From positions 1 through 45,052 of the forward strand of contig NZ_BCNQ01000026.1 of the NCBI RefSeq assembly GCF_001515525.1: a stretch of DNA of 45,052 bases, given 5' to 3'. Source of the DNA: Piscicoccus intestinalis NBRC 104926. GTDB lineage: Bacteria > Actinomycetota > Actinomycetes > Actinomycetales > Dermatophilaceae. The notes under the pieces were generated by a model. It was given only the letters and a program-made list of their open reading frames with translations. It was not told the DNA's origin and ran no database searches. A program made the position numbers and the translations under genes. Positions 8,537 to 16,015 of this stretch are shown piece after piece (the first letter of the stretch is position 1; each line of letters begins with the position of its first letter).

Positions 8537-9922
8537 TCAGTCGTACTTGCGCGGCGTGACGCTGTCCGGCTCGATGTGGGCTCCGCGCAGCAGCGGGCCG
8601 GTGATGCCCTGCCCGAGTTCCTTGAGGGCCAAGCGCCCGATGAGCTGCTGGTTGGTGGTCACGCGCTCACTGCGGCCGTTGCCGACGAACGTGATGAACC
8701 ACCGCAGCAGCGTCGTCAGGCGGGCCTTGAAGCCGACCATGGCCACGAGGTGCACGACGAGCCACAGCACCCAGGCCGGGAATCCGGTCAGACGCAGCCG
8801 ACCGACGCTCGCGATGGCCTTGAACTTGCTGATCGTGGCCATGCTGCCCTTGTCCTGGTACCGGAACGCGCCGGGCGTCTCCTCGCCGCGCACTCGCGCC
8901 ATGATCGTCGCGGCCGCGTGCTCGCCGCCCTGGATGGCGCCCTGCGCCATGCCGGGCACGCCGTCGACGAAGGCGAGGTCGCCGACGACGAACACGTCGG
9001 GGTGGCCGGGCACCGTGAGGTCCGGCTGTACCTTGACGCGGCCGGCGCGGTCGAGTTCGGCGCCGGTCGCGTTCGCGATGACGGCGCCCAGCTCGTTGGC
9101 CTGCACCCCGGCGGCCCACACCTTGCACGCCGACTCGATGCGCTGGGTGGTGCCGTCCTTGAGCTTGACGACCAGGCCGGTGTCGTCGACGTCGGTGACC
9201 ATGGCGTCGAGTCGCACCTCGACGCCCATCCGCTCGAGCTCCCTCTTGGCCTTGCCGCCGAGCCGGTCACCGAACGCGCCGAGCACGACCGGGGCGGCGT
9301 CGAGGAGGATGACCCGGGCGTCGCGGGAGTCGATGCGCCGGAACTCGTTCGACAGGGTCGTGTTGGCCAGCTCGCGGATCTGGCCGGCCATCTCGACGCC
9401 GGTGGGACCGGCTCCGACGACGACGAAGGTCAGCAGCCGACGGCGGTTCTCGAGGTCCTCCTCGAGCTCGGCCAGCTCGAACGCGCCAAAGATGCGCGAA
9501 CGCAGCTCGAGGGCGTCGTCGATCGACTTCATGCCGGGGGCGAAGGTGGCGAACTGGTCGTTGCCGAAGTAGGACTGACCGGCGCCGGCGGCGACGATGA
9601 GGGAGTCGTAGGAGACGACGTACTGCTTGTCGTGGAAGCGCGCGGTCACCGTCTTGTTCTCGAGGTCGATGTCGGCGACCAGGCCCTGCAGCACGCGAGC
9701 GTTGCGCTGGCGGCGCAGGATCTCGCGGGTCGGCGGGGCGATCTCGCCCTCGGACAGGATGCCGGTGGCCACCTGGTACAGCAGCGGCTGGAAGAGGTGG
9801 TGACCGGTCTTGGCGATGAGGGAGACGGCGACGTCGCGGTCGCCGGCGAAGGCCTTGGTCGCGAACAGCCCGCCGAAACCGGATCCGATGACGACGACGT
9901 GGTGGCGCGAGGTCTTGGACAA
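8537..9922 (-). CDS. ndh: type II NADH dehydrogenase (NDH-2)
   Basis: A single-chain, non-proton-pumping NADH:quinone oxidoreductase, 461 aa from the chosen start, the normal length. It has two Rossmann dinucleotide folds: VVVIGSGFGGLFATK at the N-terminus (FAD) and FVVVGAGPTGVEMAGQI (NADH). HHLFQPLLYQVATG and a quinone-side AQGAIQGG block follow, and PAWVLWLVVHLVAM is the C-terminal amphipathic/membrane-anchoring helix. The start is TTG at 9922: AGGAG lies 6 nt upstream and the FAD motif follows at once. Longer in-frame extensions lack a ribosome binding site. In NDH-2 organisms this enzyme feeds electrons to menaquinone. Confidence 0.95.
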   Translation of the reverse strand: MSKTSRHHVVVIGSGFGGLFATKAFAGDRDVAVSLIAKTGHHLFQPLLYQVATGILSEGEIAPPTREILRRQRNARVLQGLVADIDLENKTVTARFHDKQYVVSYDSLIVAAGAGQSYFGNDQFATFAPGMKSIDDALELRSRIFGAFELAELEEDLENRRRLLTFVVVGAGPTGVEMAGQIRELANTTLSNEFRRIDSRDARVILLDAAPVVLGAFGDRLGGKAKRELERMGVEVRLDAMVTDVDDTGLVVKLKDGTTQRIESACKVWAAGVQANELGAVIANATGAELDRAGRVKVQPDLTVPGHPDVFVVGDLAFVDGVPGMAQGAIQGGEHAAATIMARVRGEETPGAFRYQDKGSMATISKFKAIASVGRLRLTGFPAWVLWLVVHLVAMVGFKARLTTLLRWFITFVGNGRSERVTTNQQLIGRLALKELGQGITGPLLRGAHIEPDSVTPRKYD

Positions 9923-10053
9923 GATCAACTCCTGGGCCGGGAACGGGACGTGCACGCGCACGCCACGGGAGCGCGCGAGGGCATGTGGCGAATGTAAACG
10001 CCACGGCACGCGAACGCCCATCGGGGTGGGGCGCCGAGACGATTCGCTTGCCA

Positions 10054-10070
10054 CCGCGCGTCACGCGCGG
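10054..10070 (-). terminator. hairpin downstream of the PIN toxin gene
   Basis: CCGCGCG-tca-CGCGCGG is a perfect 7-bp stem with a 3-nt loop, starting 9 nt after the toxin stop codon in its direction of transcription. It separates the toxin-antitoxin operon from the NADH dehydrogenase promoter. Confidence 0.45.
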
Positions 10071-10079
10071 GCGCCCGCC

Positions 10080-10631
10080 TCAGGGGCGGAGCGCAGCTGA
10101 CGACTCGACGAGGCCGTCGCGTTCGAGCATGGCGAGCACGTCGACGAACGTTGCTGGCGGACTCCTACGCGAGTCTGCGATCCGCTGGACGGCGCCGTAC
10201 ACCGCTGCACTGCTGCGGGCGATCTGATCGAGGACGAAATCGTCGGGCGACTTGGCCTCCATGTCCCACGGCTCGAGAGCGGCGGCTGGGAAGTCTTTGA
10301 GGTTGTTGGTGACGATGACCTGGGCTCGGACCTTGATCGCAGCGGCGAGCACGTGCCGGTCGTCGAGGTCGGGCAATTCGAGGGCGTCGATGAGCGGCTG
10401 GTAGCCGGTGACCAGGCAGTCGCGAACAGCTTTGTTCATTAGGTCGCGGGTGCGGGCGAGCTTGTGCGGGTCGAGGTCGGGCCGATTCTCACCGATGTTG
10501 CGGAAGACTTCGTCAAGGATCTGGTCGGTCCACTTCGCTTGGACGAGTCCGGCTTGGGCGATGCGGATCAGCAGGTCTCGGAGCGTGCTCGGGTAGAGCA
10601 CTTTGGCGTCGTAGAGGACGACGAAGGCCAC
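10080..10631 (-). CDS. PIN-domain toxin (VapC-like ribonuclease) of a toxin-antitoxin pair
   Basis: A 183-aa protein with an N-terminal PIN fold. Candidate catalytic acids are D8 (VLYDAKVLYPS), E41 (ILDEVFRN), D90/D91 (LPDLDDRHVLAAA) and the TNNLKDF block (108-114). PIN toxins cleave structured RNAs, often tRNA or rRNA; the target here is unknown. It is longer than classic VapC (about 130 aa) because of a C-terminal helical domain (DFVLDQIARSSAAV onward). The GTG at 10631 begins 1 nt after the antitoxin stop, so translation is coupled. GC content is visibly lower than in flanking genes, consistent with horizontal gain. Confidence 0.85.
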   Translation of the reverse strand: MAFVVLYDAKVLYPSTLRDLLIRIAQAGLVQAKWTDQILDEVFRNIGENRPDLDPHKLARTRDLMNKAVRDCLVTGYQPLIDALELPDLDDRHVLAAAIKVRAQVIVTNNLKDFPAAALEPWDMEAKSPDDFVLDQIARSSAAVYGAVQRIADSRRSPPATFVDVLAMLERDGLVESSAALRP

Positions 10632-10632
10632 C

Positions 10633-11088
10633 TCAGAGCAGGCCCATGTCTTGGTTGAGTCGGGTGAGCTCATCGGCGGCCTGGCGGCGCTCCTGGTCGT
10701 CGCAGGCCAGATAGGCCATCAGCGACTGGGCCCTGATCCGGCGGTGCTTGCCGACCTTGCGGTACTCGATGTCACCCTGATCGAGCAGGCCGATCAGGAA
10801 GGGCCGGCTCACCTTGAGGAGCTCGGCTGCCTGTTGCGTGGTGAGTTCGGCGTGGGCGGGCACGACCGACACGCCGTGCCCGGCGGCCATGTGCGCGAGC
10901 ACGCGCGTCAGCAGTTCGACAGCGCCGCGGGGAACGATGAGCGTCCCTTCGGGGTCGTCAGCGACCACGAGCCGGATGACGCTGTCGGTGTGGGTGGCGA
11001 GGTAGTCCTTGACGTGCGGCAGCGCCTCGGCGGCGGTGTTGATGTCGGACTCGTCGGGCTGGATAGGGGCGAGCGCCAGGCTGGTCAT
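10633..11088 (-). CDS. antitoxin with excisionase-type helix-turn-helix
   Basis: A 151-aa protein. Residues about 81-117 (ELTTQQAAELLKVSRPFLI, then a short linker and KVGKHRRI) match the MerR/excisionase-like helix-turn-helix used by many antitoxins paired with PIN toxins. The preceding segment (DPEGTLIVPRGAVELL) is a small beta/alpha unit often seen with it, and the C-terminal tail after 120 probably wraps the toxin. ATG at 11088 is preferred over the adjacent ATG at 11091 because the GAGGAG Shine-Dalgarno then has 5 nt spacing. The gene is first in the operon and probably autoregulated through the palindromes upstream. Confidence 0.85.
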   Translation of the reverse strand: MTSLALAPIQPDESDINTAAEALPHVKDYLATHTDSVIRLVVADDPEGTLIVPRGAVELLTRVLAHMAAGHGVSVVPAHAELTTQQAAELLKVSRPFLIGLLDQGDIEYRKVGKHRRIRAQSLMAYLACDDQERRQAADELTRLNQDMGLL

Positions 11089-11091
11089 CAT

Positions 11092-11131
11092 GGCTCCTCT
11101 CAGGAGCCAACCATTATTCGCAATATTCGAA
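11092..11131 (-). promoter_or_regulatory. Shine-Dalgarno-sequestering hairpin and palindrome upstream of the antitoxin
   Basis: GGCTCCT-ctc-AGGAGCC (11092-11108) is a perfect 7-bp inverted repeat. In the mRNA the AGGAG Shine-Dalgarno of the antitoxin is one arm of the stem. Just upstream, TTCGCAATATTCGAA (11117-11131) is an AT-rich imperfect palindrome that could be an operator or part of the promoter. The surrounding 11109-11151 stretch is strikingly AT-rich for this genome. I see nothing assignable between 11152 and 11285. Confidence 0.45.
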
Positions 11132-11285
11132 GCAAACGCAATACATCGCACGGACAGGAGTCAGAAGCTCCAGAGGTCGGGGCGCAATGCTTCGGTGGCG
11201 GGCTCGCCGGGGCCGGCCGCGGTCAGTCCACTCGGGGCTGGGTCCAGATGTCGCGACGCTGCTGGACAGCGGGCAAGACATGACT

Positions 11286-11325
11286 CCGGCCCCTGACCTT
11301 GCGTTTTTCGCAGGTCAGGGGCCGG
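11286..11325 (-). terminator. long hairpin after tRNA-fMet
   Basis: CCGGCCCCTGACC (11286-11298) pairs with GGTCAGGGGCCGG (11313-11325), a perfect 13-bp stem. The intervening bases fold further (TGCG-ttttt-CGCA), giving about 17 pairs with one bulge. It begins 6 nt after the tRNA 3' end and is the probable terminator of the tRNA transcript. It may also insulate the toxin-antitoxin side. Confidence 0.65.
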
Positions 11326-11331
11326 ACTTTG

Positions 11332-11405
11332 TAGCGGGGGCAGGATTTGAACCTGCGACCTCCGGGTTATGAGCCCGGCGAGCTACCGAGCTGCTCCACC
11401 CCGCG
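11332..11405 (-). tRNA. initiator tRNA-Met (fMet), anticodon CAU
   Basis: A complete 74-nt cloverleaf without encoded CCA. D-stem GAGC/GCTC, anticodon stem CCGGG/CCCGG with loop CTCATAA, T-stem GCAGG/CCTGC with loop TTCAAAT. Initiator hallmarks are present: position 1 (C) does not pair with position 72 (U), three consecutive G:C pairs (GGG/CCC) abut the anticodon loop, and the D-stem has A11:U24. It closely follows the E. coli initiator sequence. Elongator tRNA-Met would lack the 1-72 mismatch. Confidence 0.96.
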
Positions 11406-11456
11406 TCGGTGATTCCACCTTAACCAATCCGCGTCGCGCGTCCAAATCCACGCTCG

Positions 11457-12446
11457 CTACGGGGCGAGCAGTTCGAGGGTGCGGCGGCGCTGCGCGGCGT
11501 CGGGGGCGAGGTTGACGAGGATGAGTTCGTCGGCACCGACCTCGGCGATCAGGTCCTCCAGCCCGGCGATCACCTCCGGCCCGGAGCCGGCGACGGTGCG
11601 GTCGAGCATCCCGAGGATCTGCTGCGCCTGCGGGTGGCTGCGGACCGCGGCGAGCTCGTCGGCACCCAGCCGTCGCTGCCGGCCGAGGAAGCCCTGCAGC
11701 CATTCGTCCTCGGCCAGGCGTCGCTGCTCGACGGCGGTGTCGTGATCGTCGGCGGCGATGACGTTGGCCGCGACCATGAGGTGCGGCGCCGCGTCCGTCC
11801 CCGCCAACGGACCGGAGGGGTCGAACTGGTCGCGGTAGGCGTAGGTGGCCTCCCGCAGCATCGCCGGGGCGAAGTGGGAGGCGAACGCGTACGGCAGTCC
11901 CAGCTGCGCGGCCAACCGGGCGCCGAACATCGACGACCCCAGGATGTACAGAGGCACGTTCGTGCCCGCCCCCGGGTACGCCTCGACGCCCGGGATCGGC
12001 GAAGTGTCGCTGAGGAGTCCGTGCAGCTCCACGACGTCGGTCGGGAAGCGCTCGGCCTCCCGACCGTCGAGCCGCAGCGCGCGCACCGTGGGCATATCGG
12101 TACCCGGAGCGCGCCCCAGGCCCAGGTCGATGCGGCCCGGGAACAGCGTCTCGAGCATGCCGAAGTTCTCGGCCACGACCAGCGGTGAATGGTTGGGCAG
12201 CATGATCCCGCCGGCACCGACGCGGATGCGCGACGTCTGCGCGGCGACATGCTGGATCATCAGCGCCGTGGCCGAGGAGATGATCGTGCGCGTGTTGTGG
12301 TGCTCGGCGAACCAGACGCGGTGATACCCGAGCGTGTCCGCCAATTGGGCCTGCTCCACCGAGCGAGCGATCGCGTCGGCGGGACCACGGTCTCCGGGCT
12401 GCGTGCGCGCGAGGTCCAGCAGGGACAGGGGAACGGAGACGGGCAT
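11457..12446 (-). CDS. LLM class flavin-dependent oxidoreductase (luciferase-like, YhbW type)
   Basis: A 329-aa member of the bacterial luciferase-like monooxygenase superfamily. Family blocks: GYHRVWFAEHHN (N-terminal, substrate/flavin pocket), RIRVGAGGIMLPNHSPLVVAE, FPGRIDLGLGRAPGTD and YILGSSMFGARLAAQLGLPYAFASHFAP. It is expected to use reduced FMN or F420; the group-1 LLM proteins are mostly uncharacterised, so the substrate is open. The ATG at 12446 has a GAGAGGA Shine-Dalgarno. The promoter upstream carries two copies of the 13-bp operator also found next to the tetR gene, so it is very probably repressed by that TetR. Confidence 0.9.
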   Translation of the reverse strand: MPVSVPLSLLDLARTQPGDRGPADAIARSVEQAQLADTLGYHRVWFAEHHNTRTIISSATALMIQHVAAQTSRIRVGAGGIMLPNHSPLVVAENFGMLETLFPGRIDLGLGRAPGTDMPTVRALRLDGREAERFPTDVVELHGLLSDTSPIPGVEAYPGAGTNVPLYILGSSMFGARLAAQLGLPYAFASHFAPAMLREATYAYRDQFDPSGPLAGTDAAPHLMVAANVIAADDHDTAVEQRRLAEDEWLQGFLGRQRRLGADELAAVRSHPQAQQILGMLDRTVAGSGPEVIAGLEDLIAEVGADELILVNLAPDAAQRRRTLELLAP

Positions 12447-12514
12447 GGGCTGTCCTCTCGGTGGCGGGGTTGGAGACGCTCGGGCCGGTCGAGGTCAACG
12501 ACCGAGCAACAAGT

Positions 12515-12565
12515 GGAGACGTCATCCGTTTAGGCAGAATATGGAGACCTACTCCGTTCTTGCAA
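12515..12565 (-). promoter_or_regulatory. TetR-controlled promoter of the LLM oxidoreductase with two operators
   Basis: On the minus strand a -35 TTGCAA (12565-12560), an 18-nt spacer and a -10 TATTCT (12541-12536) form a good sigma-70-type promoter. A 13-bp site GGAGACCTACTCC (12543-12555, plus-strand sense) fills the spacer. A second, GGAGACGTCATCC (12515-12527), covers the region just after the transcription start. Both match the two sites at 14108 and 14135. Centre spacing is 28 bp. A weaker half-site, GGAGACGCTCGGG, lies at 12472-12484. Confidence 0.75.
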
Positions 12566-12602
12566 GCTCACGCGCGCCCATCCTGGACCACGCTCGCCGC
12601 GC

Positions 12603-13457
12603 CTACCGGCGCGCGCCCAGCATCTCGTCAAGACCGACAGTGGGGTGCCCGATCATGTCCGACAGGGTGCGGTCGGAGGCATCCAGGTCTCCGCGGGCGG
12701 TGGCCGTATCGATCGCGATGAGCACCTCGACCATGCGGGGATCCAGCCCGGCGGCGCGCAACGAGGAGGTCCGCTGCTCGGCCATCACCCGCTCGTAGCG
12801 GACCGGACGCCCCGACAGGCGCTGCGCGACGGCGGCGAGATCGTCATGGGAGTACGCCGTGTCACCGGACAGCTCGAGGGTCTGCCCGAGCCGGTTGTCG
12901 TCGAGGATCGCCACCGCGGCGGCCTCGGCGTAGTCCGTCCTGGTGGCCCCGGCGACCCGCCCGTCGCCGGCCGCCGCTGCGATGACGCCGGTCTGGGCGC
13001 CCTGGATGACGCTGCCGCTGAGCAGTTCCAAATACGAGTTGTTGCGCAGGATGACGCTGCGCACCCCGGAGTCGGTGATGGCGCGCTCGGCGGCCAGGTG
13101 GATGGGGGCCAGGGGCAGCGCGGTGGTGTCGGCCCGGTACACGCTGGTGTAGGCCAGGGCGGCCAGGTCGGCCTCCGCCGCCGCCTGGATCACCAGGTCG
13201 TGCTGGTCGACCGGGGTAAAGGGCATCGAGACCGACACCAGGACGAAACGGTCGATGCCCTGCAGCCCCTCGCGCAGCGTCGCCAGGTCGTCGTAGTCGA
13301 AACGGACGACCCGGACGCCACGCTGCGCCAGATCGGAGGCCTTGCGGGGCGAGTGCGCCCCGGCGACGATGTCGGCCGCGGGAACGCCGCGGTCCAACAG
13401 GTGGGCGATGATCATGCGGCCGAGGTTGCCGCCGGCTCCGCTGACGAGCGTGGTCAT
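12603..13457 (-). CDS. NmrA-like / type 2 NAD(P)H:quinone oxidoreductase-like protein
   Basis: A 284-aa atypical SDR. The N-terminus MTTLVSGAGGNLGRMI carries the GxxGxxG dinucleotide motif; VVRFDYDDLATLREGLQGIDRFVLVS and AALAYTSVYRADT are the usual NmrA/QOR2 strands. The C-terminal SGDTAYSHDDLAAVAQRLSGRPVRYE block is typical of the QorB/YtfG group, which reduce quinones. NmrA-like sensors that bind NADP without catalysis are the alternative. An AGGA Shine-Dalgarno precedes the ATG. The gene lies 33 bp downstream of tetR in the same direction, so it is probably cotranscribed with the regulator. Confidence 0.87.
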   Translation of the reverse strand: MTTLVSGAGGNLGRMIIAHLLDRGVPAADIVAGAHSPRKASDLAQRGVRVVRFDYDDLATLREGLQGIDRFVLVSVSMPFTPVDQHDLVIQAAAEADLAALAYTSVYRADTTALPLAPIHLAAERAITDSGVRSVILRNNSYLELLSGSVIQGAQTGVIAAAAGDGRVAGATRTDYAEAAAVAILDDNRLGQTLELSGDTAYSHDDLAAVAQRLSGRPVRYERVMAEQRTSSLRAAGLDPRMVEVLIAIDTATARGDLDASDRTLSDMIGHPTVGLDEMLGARR

Positions 13458-13490
13458 GATGCTGATCCTTTCGACGAGTTCGGCGGCGGC

Positions 13491-14069
13491 CTACTGCGCC
13501 GCACCAACCCGCCAGCCCTCGCGGTTGATCCGTCGTATCGACTCGACCGAGGCGGTACCCACCGGGCCGGAGGCGGCAGCGACCCAGGCCGCGCCGAGTA
13601 CGGCCCGATAGAAGTCGCGCCCAGTGACGAAATCCTTGACCACGCCCTGCGCCTTGGCGGCTTCGACGAGGGCGTCGGTCCACCCGATCACCACGTCACA
13701 GCGCAGGGACAGCGGCGAACTCTCCCGATCCAGCGCTGCCCGCAGCGGCTGGGGCAACCCCTCGTAGCTGGTCATGTAGCGCAGCAACGCCTCCGACCAG
13801 CGCTCCAGCCGCTCATCGGCGCTCAGCTCGGCCCGCTGGAGCGCGGCGTAGGACTCGGCGAGGTCGCCGAGCTCGCCGGCGAGCACTTCGGCCATCAAGG
13901 CGTGCCGGTCGGGAAAGTGCCGGTACAGGGTGCCCGCACCGACTCCGGCGCGTTTGGCGATGGCATCGAGGGACACCTCCAGGCCGTGGGCCGCAAAACT
14001 CTCCCTGGCCGCGGTCACGATCTTCTGCCTGTTGCGCACCGCATCCGCGCGCCCGGACGGACTCGCCAT
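13491..14069 (-). CDS. TetR/AcrR family transcriptional regulator
   Basis: A 192-aa repressor. The N-terminal helix-turn-helix runs from [18 protein letters not shown] to [19 protein letters not shown] (about residues 12-59), with LYRHFPDR the standard TetR signature; the C-terminal ligand domain is diverged. The ATG at 14069 has a GGGAGGGGAGC Shine-Dalgarno. Two 13-bp palindromes sit in the divergent intergenic region and two more at the LLM promoter, so it probably represses its own region, the COG2085 reductase and the LLM oxidoreductase. The neighbours are all redox enzymes, so the ligand may be a quinone, aldehyde or other electrophile. That is inference. Confidence 0.92.
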   Translation of the reverse strand: MASPSGRADAVRNRQKIVTAARESFAAHGLEVSLDAIAKRAGVGAGTLYRHFPDRHALMAEVLAGELGDLAESYAALQRAELSADERLERWSEALLRYMTSYEGLPQPLRAALDRESSPLSLRCDVVIGWTDALVEAAKAQGVVKDFVTGRDFYRAVLGAAWVAAASGPVGTASVESIRRINREGWRVGAAQ

Positions 14070-14098
14070 GTGCTCCCCTCCCTCGCCCCCCGCCGACG

Positions 14099-14147
14099 TT
14101 GACAACCGGAGACCGTCTCCATATCGTCACAAACGGAGACGCTCTCC
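14099..14147 (+). promoter_or_regulatory. consensus promoter with two TetR operators, driving the COG2085 gene
   Basis: TTGACA (14099-14104), a 17-nt spacer and TATCGT (14122-14127) form a near-consensus promoter. The perfect palindrome GGAGAC-C-GTCTCC (14108-14120) fills the spacer and GGAGACGCTCTCC (14135-14147) covers the start of transcription. Centre spacing is 27 bp. The geometry is the same as at the LLM promoter, so steric repression by a bound TetR dimer pair is expected. The tetR gene is read divergently from the same region. Confidence 0.8.
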
Positions 14148-14264
14148 GCCCTTTCGCATCGTAGCCCATGCGAGGAGATGCGGACCGTGACGTGGACATC
14201 AGCGTGCGGACGGCCCACGCGGCGTCCCCCCGCACGACCCTCATCGCACCCCAAGGAGATCACC

Positions 14265-15011
14265 ATGAAGATCGGCATCATCGGAGCCGGCAACATCGGC
14301 GCGCTGCTCGCGACGAAGCTCGGCGCGGCCGGCCACGACGTGGCCATCGCCAACTCCCGCGGACCCGAGACGATCGACCCGGGCATCCTCACCGAGGGAG
14401 TCCGCGCGGTCGAGGCGGCCGACGCCGCCGCCGGCGCCGAGGTCGTCATCGTGTCGGTGCCCTTCGCCAGGATCCCGGACGTGGCGGGCCTGTTGTCGCA
14501 GATTCCGGAGAACGTGCCTCTCATCGACACCGGCAACTACTACCCCGGGCGGGACGGTCGGCATGACGCGGTGGACGCGGGTCAGGTCGAAAGCGTCTGG
14601 GTCGCGCAGACCATCGGCCGCCCGCTCGTCAAAGCCTGGAACTCGATCGGGGCCCCTTCCCTGGCCGACAAGGGCACGGAGCCGGGCGCGCAGGGGCGCA
14701 TCGCCCTGCCCGTCGCCGCGGATCGGGACGAGGATCGCCGGGCGGCCATGGACCTCGTCGAACAGACCGGTTTCGACGCCGTCGATGCCGGCCGGCTCGC
14801 GGAGTCGTGGCGTCAGCAGCCCGGCGCACCTGTGTACTGCACCGACCTCACCCGTGCGGAGGTGGTGGAGGGCCTTGCCCGGGCCGATCGGGGGCGCGTG
14901 CCGAAGCGCCGCGACCTCGCCTGGGCAGCCGTCGTCGAGCGGACCGACGACTTCACGACGATGCCCGACTTCGACTGGGCCCTGCGGCTCAACCGGGTGC
15001 TCTACCGCTAG
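14265..15011 (+). CDS. NAD(P)-binding reductase, COG2085 (F420-dependent NADP reductase-like)
   Basis: A 248-aa Rossmann protein. MKIGIIGAGNIGALLATKLGAAGHDVAIANSR holds the GxGxxG motif and the NADP-type N-S-R at the end of beta 2. VVIVSVPF and IDTGNYYPGRDG follow the P5C-reductase/F420-binding fold, and VKAWNSIGA is a COG2085 hallmark. Family members reduce NADP with F420 or act as ferric or quinone reductases; which applies is not decidable here. A perfect AAGGAG Shine-Dalgarno lies upstream. It is controlled by the adjacent TetR-type operators. Confidence 0.87.
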   Translation: MKIGIIGAGNIGALLATKLGAAGHDVAIANSRGPETIDPGILTEGVRAVEAADAAAGAEVVIVSVPFARIPDVAGLLSQIPENVPLIDTGNYYPGRDGRHDAVDAGQVESVWVAQTIGRPLVKAWNSIGAPSLADKGTEPGAQGRIALPVAADRDEDRRAAMDLVEQTGFDAVDAGRLAESWRQQPGAPVYCTDLTRAEVVEGLARADRGRVPKRRDLAWAAVVERTDDFTTMPDFDWALRLNRVLYR

Positions 15012-15048
15012 CCCAGCGCGCCCGGGCCACTCCGTCCGGTGGCGGCTC

Positions 15049-15801
15049 TCACGTCAGGCTCGCGAGGACGGCGCTGTGGTCGCTGAGGCCGCGATGGCGG
15101 GGCGTGTCGTCGACGCGGGCGGACACCACGCGGAGGCCGCGCACGAACACGTGGTCGTAGCGGCACCCGACCCCGGTGTGGTCGATCCAGGTCGGCGTCG
15201 AGCCGCCGGTCGCGTACCGGTAGGCGTCGAGCAACCCGAGGTCGAGCAGGTGATCGTAGGCGTCCCGCTCCTCCGCCAGCACGTACGGCAGCCCCGGGCG
15301 GTCGGCCGGGTCGACGATGTTGAGGTCACCGGCCAGCAGGAGCGGGCTCGCGTCGGCGCGGCACTCGGCGTCGACGAGGTCGGCGAACTCGCGCAGCCAC
15401 GCGCGCTTGCGGTCCCGCTGCGCGTGGGAGGCGTATCGCACCGGGTCGCTGGCCGCGCCGTACACCCCGAGCACCGTGGCCTGCCCGATCCGGGCCCGGA
15501 CCACCCGCGGACCGGCGGGAAATGTCGGCTCCCCCACCGACAGCCTCGTGTCCCGCACGACGAGGGCCACGCCGCGGTCGCGGCCGCTCAGCGCAGGCGT
15601 CAGGACGTTGTAGCCGGCCGCGCGGCAGACGTCGAGGATCAGCCGCGAACCCTCGCCGCGCGTGATCTCGCTGAGCACGACGAGGGGTTCGTCCGCGGCC
15701 CAGAGGTATTCGAGGAGGCCGCGGGCCGTCTCCTTGGTCGGCGCGGCGACGTTGAGCGCGAGCACGCCCAGACTGCTCGCCGCCGCACCTGCCGTCACCA
15801 T
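15049..15801 (-). CDS. endonuclease/exonuclease/phosphatase (EEP) fold hydrolase
   Basis: A 250-aa protein of the ExoIII/DNase I-like superfamily. Motifs in order: LALNVAAPTKE (first Asn), VVLSEITRGEG (metal-binding Glu), LLLAGDLNIVDP (GDxN), RYDHVFVRGL (Asp) and GLSDHSAVLASLT (SDH catalytic His), so it should be active. AP endonucleases, phosphatases and sphingomyelinases share the fold; ExoIII-like nuclease is a reasonable guess only. The ATG at 15801 is 6 nt after TATCGT, implying a leaderless message. The upstream sequence is the in-frame remnant of a broken SDR gene. The gene converges on the COG2085 gene. Confidence 0.85.
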   Translation of the reverse strand: MVTAGAAASSLGVLALNVAAPTKETARGLLEYLWAADEPLVVLSEITRGEGSRLILDVCRAAGYNVLTPALSGRDRGVALVVRDTRLSVGEPTFPAGPRVVRARIGQATVLGVYGAASDPVRYASHAQRDRKRAWLREFADLVDAECRADASPLLLAGDLNIVDPADRPGLPYVLAEERDAYDHLLDLGLLDAYRYATGGSTPTWIDHTGVGCRYDHVFVRGLRVVSARVDDTPRHRGLSDHSAVLASLT

Positions 15802-15813
15802 CAGGCCACGATA
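15799..15813 (-). promoter_or_regulatory. leaderless-type promoter of the EEP hydrolase
   Basis: On the minus strand TATCGT (15813-15808), 6 nt, then ATG at 15801. There is no Shine-Dalgarno. Confidence 0.5.
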
Positions 15814-15874
15814 GGCATGGCGCACCCGACCGACGGCGACCCGCCGCTGCTCGCGCCTACCGGCCGACCATCGC

Positions 15875-16015
15875 CGCGCTGCGACGCGGTTGGTGCCGCG
15901 GGCGCCGACGAGGACGTGAGTCCCCGGCTCGCGGGCCAGCAGCTCCAGCGCCTGCCCGCCGATGCCGGAAGGTCGCGCCGGTCATGACGATGACGCGTGC
16001 GTCGGAGTCACTCAT
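15875..16015 (-). pseudogene. 5' fragment of a short-chain dehydrogenase/reductase gene, frameshifted and truncated
   Basis: From ATG at 16015 the frame reads MSDSDARVIVMTGAT. After a one-base shift it continues GIGGQALELLAREPGTHVL and VGARGTN. Joined, this is the classic SDR cofactor segment TGATxGIG with helix and second strand. Four bases lie where three are expected between GAT and GIG, so a +1 insertion broke the frame. The rest of the SDR (about 200 codons) is absent; the sequence runs straight into the EEP hydrolase promoter. No Tyr-x3-Lys region is found nearby. Confidence 0.7.

Noticed and set aside
11332-11405. tRNA-fMet as an integrated-element attachment site
   Set aside because: No direct duplication of the tRNA 3' end and no integrase are found in the window.
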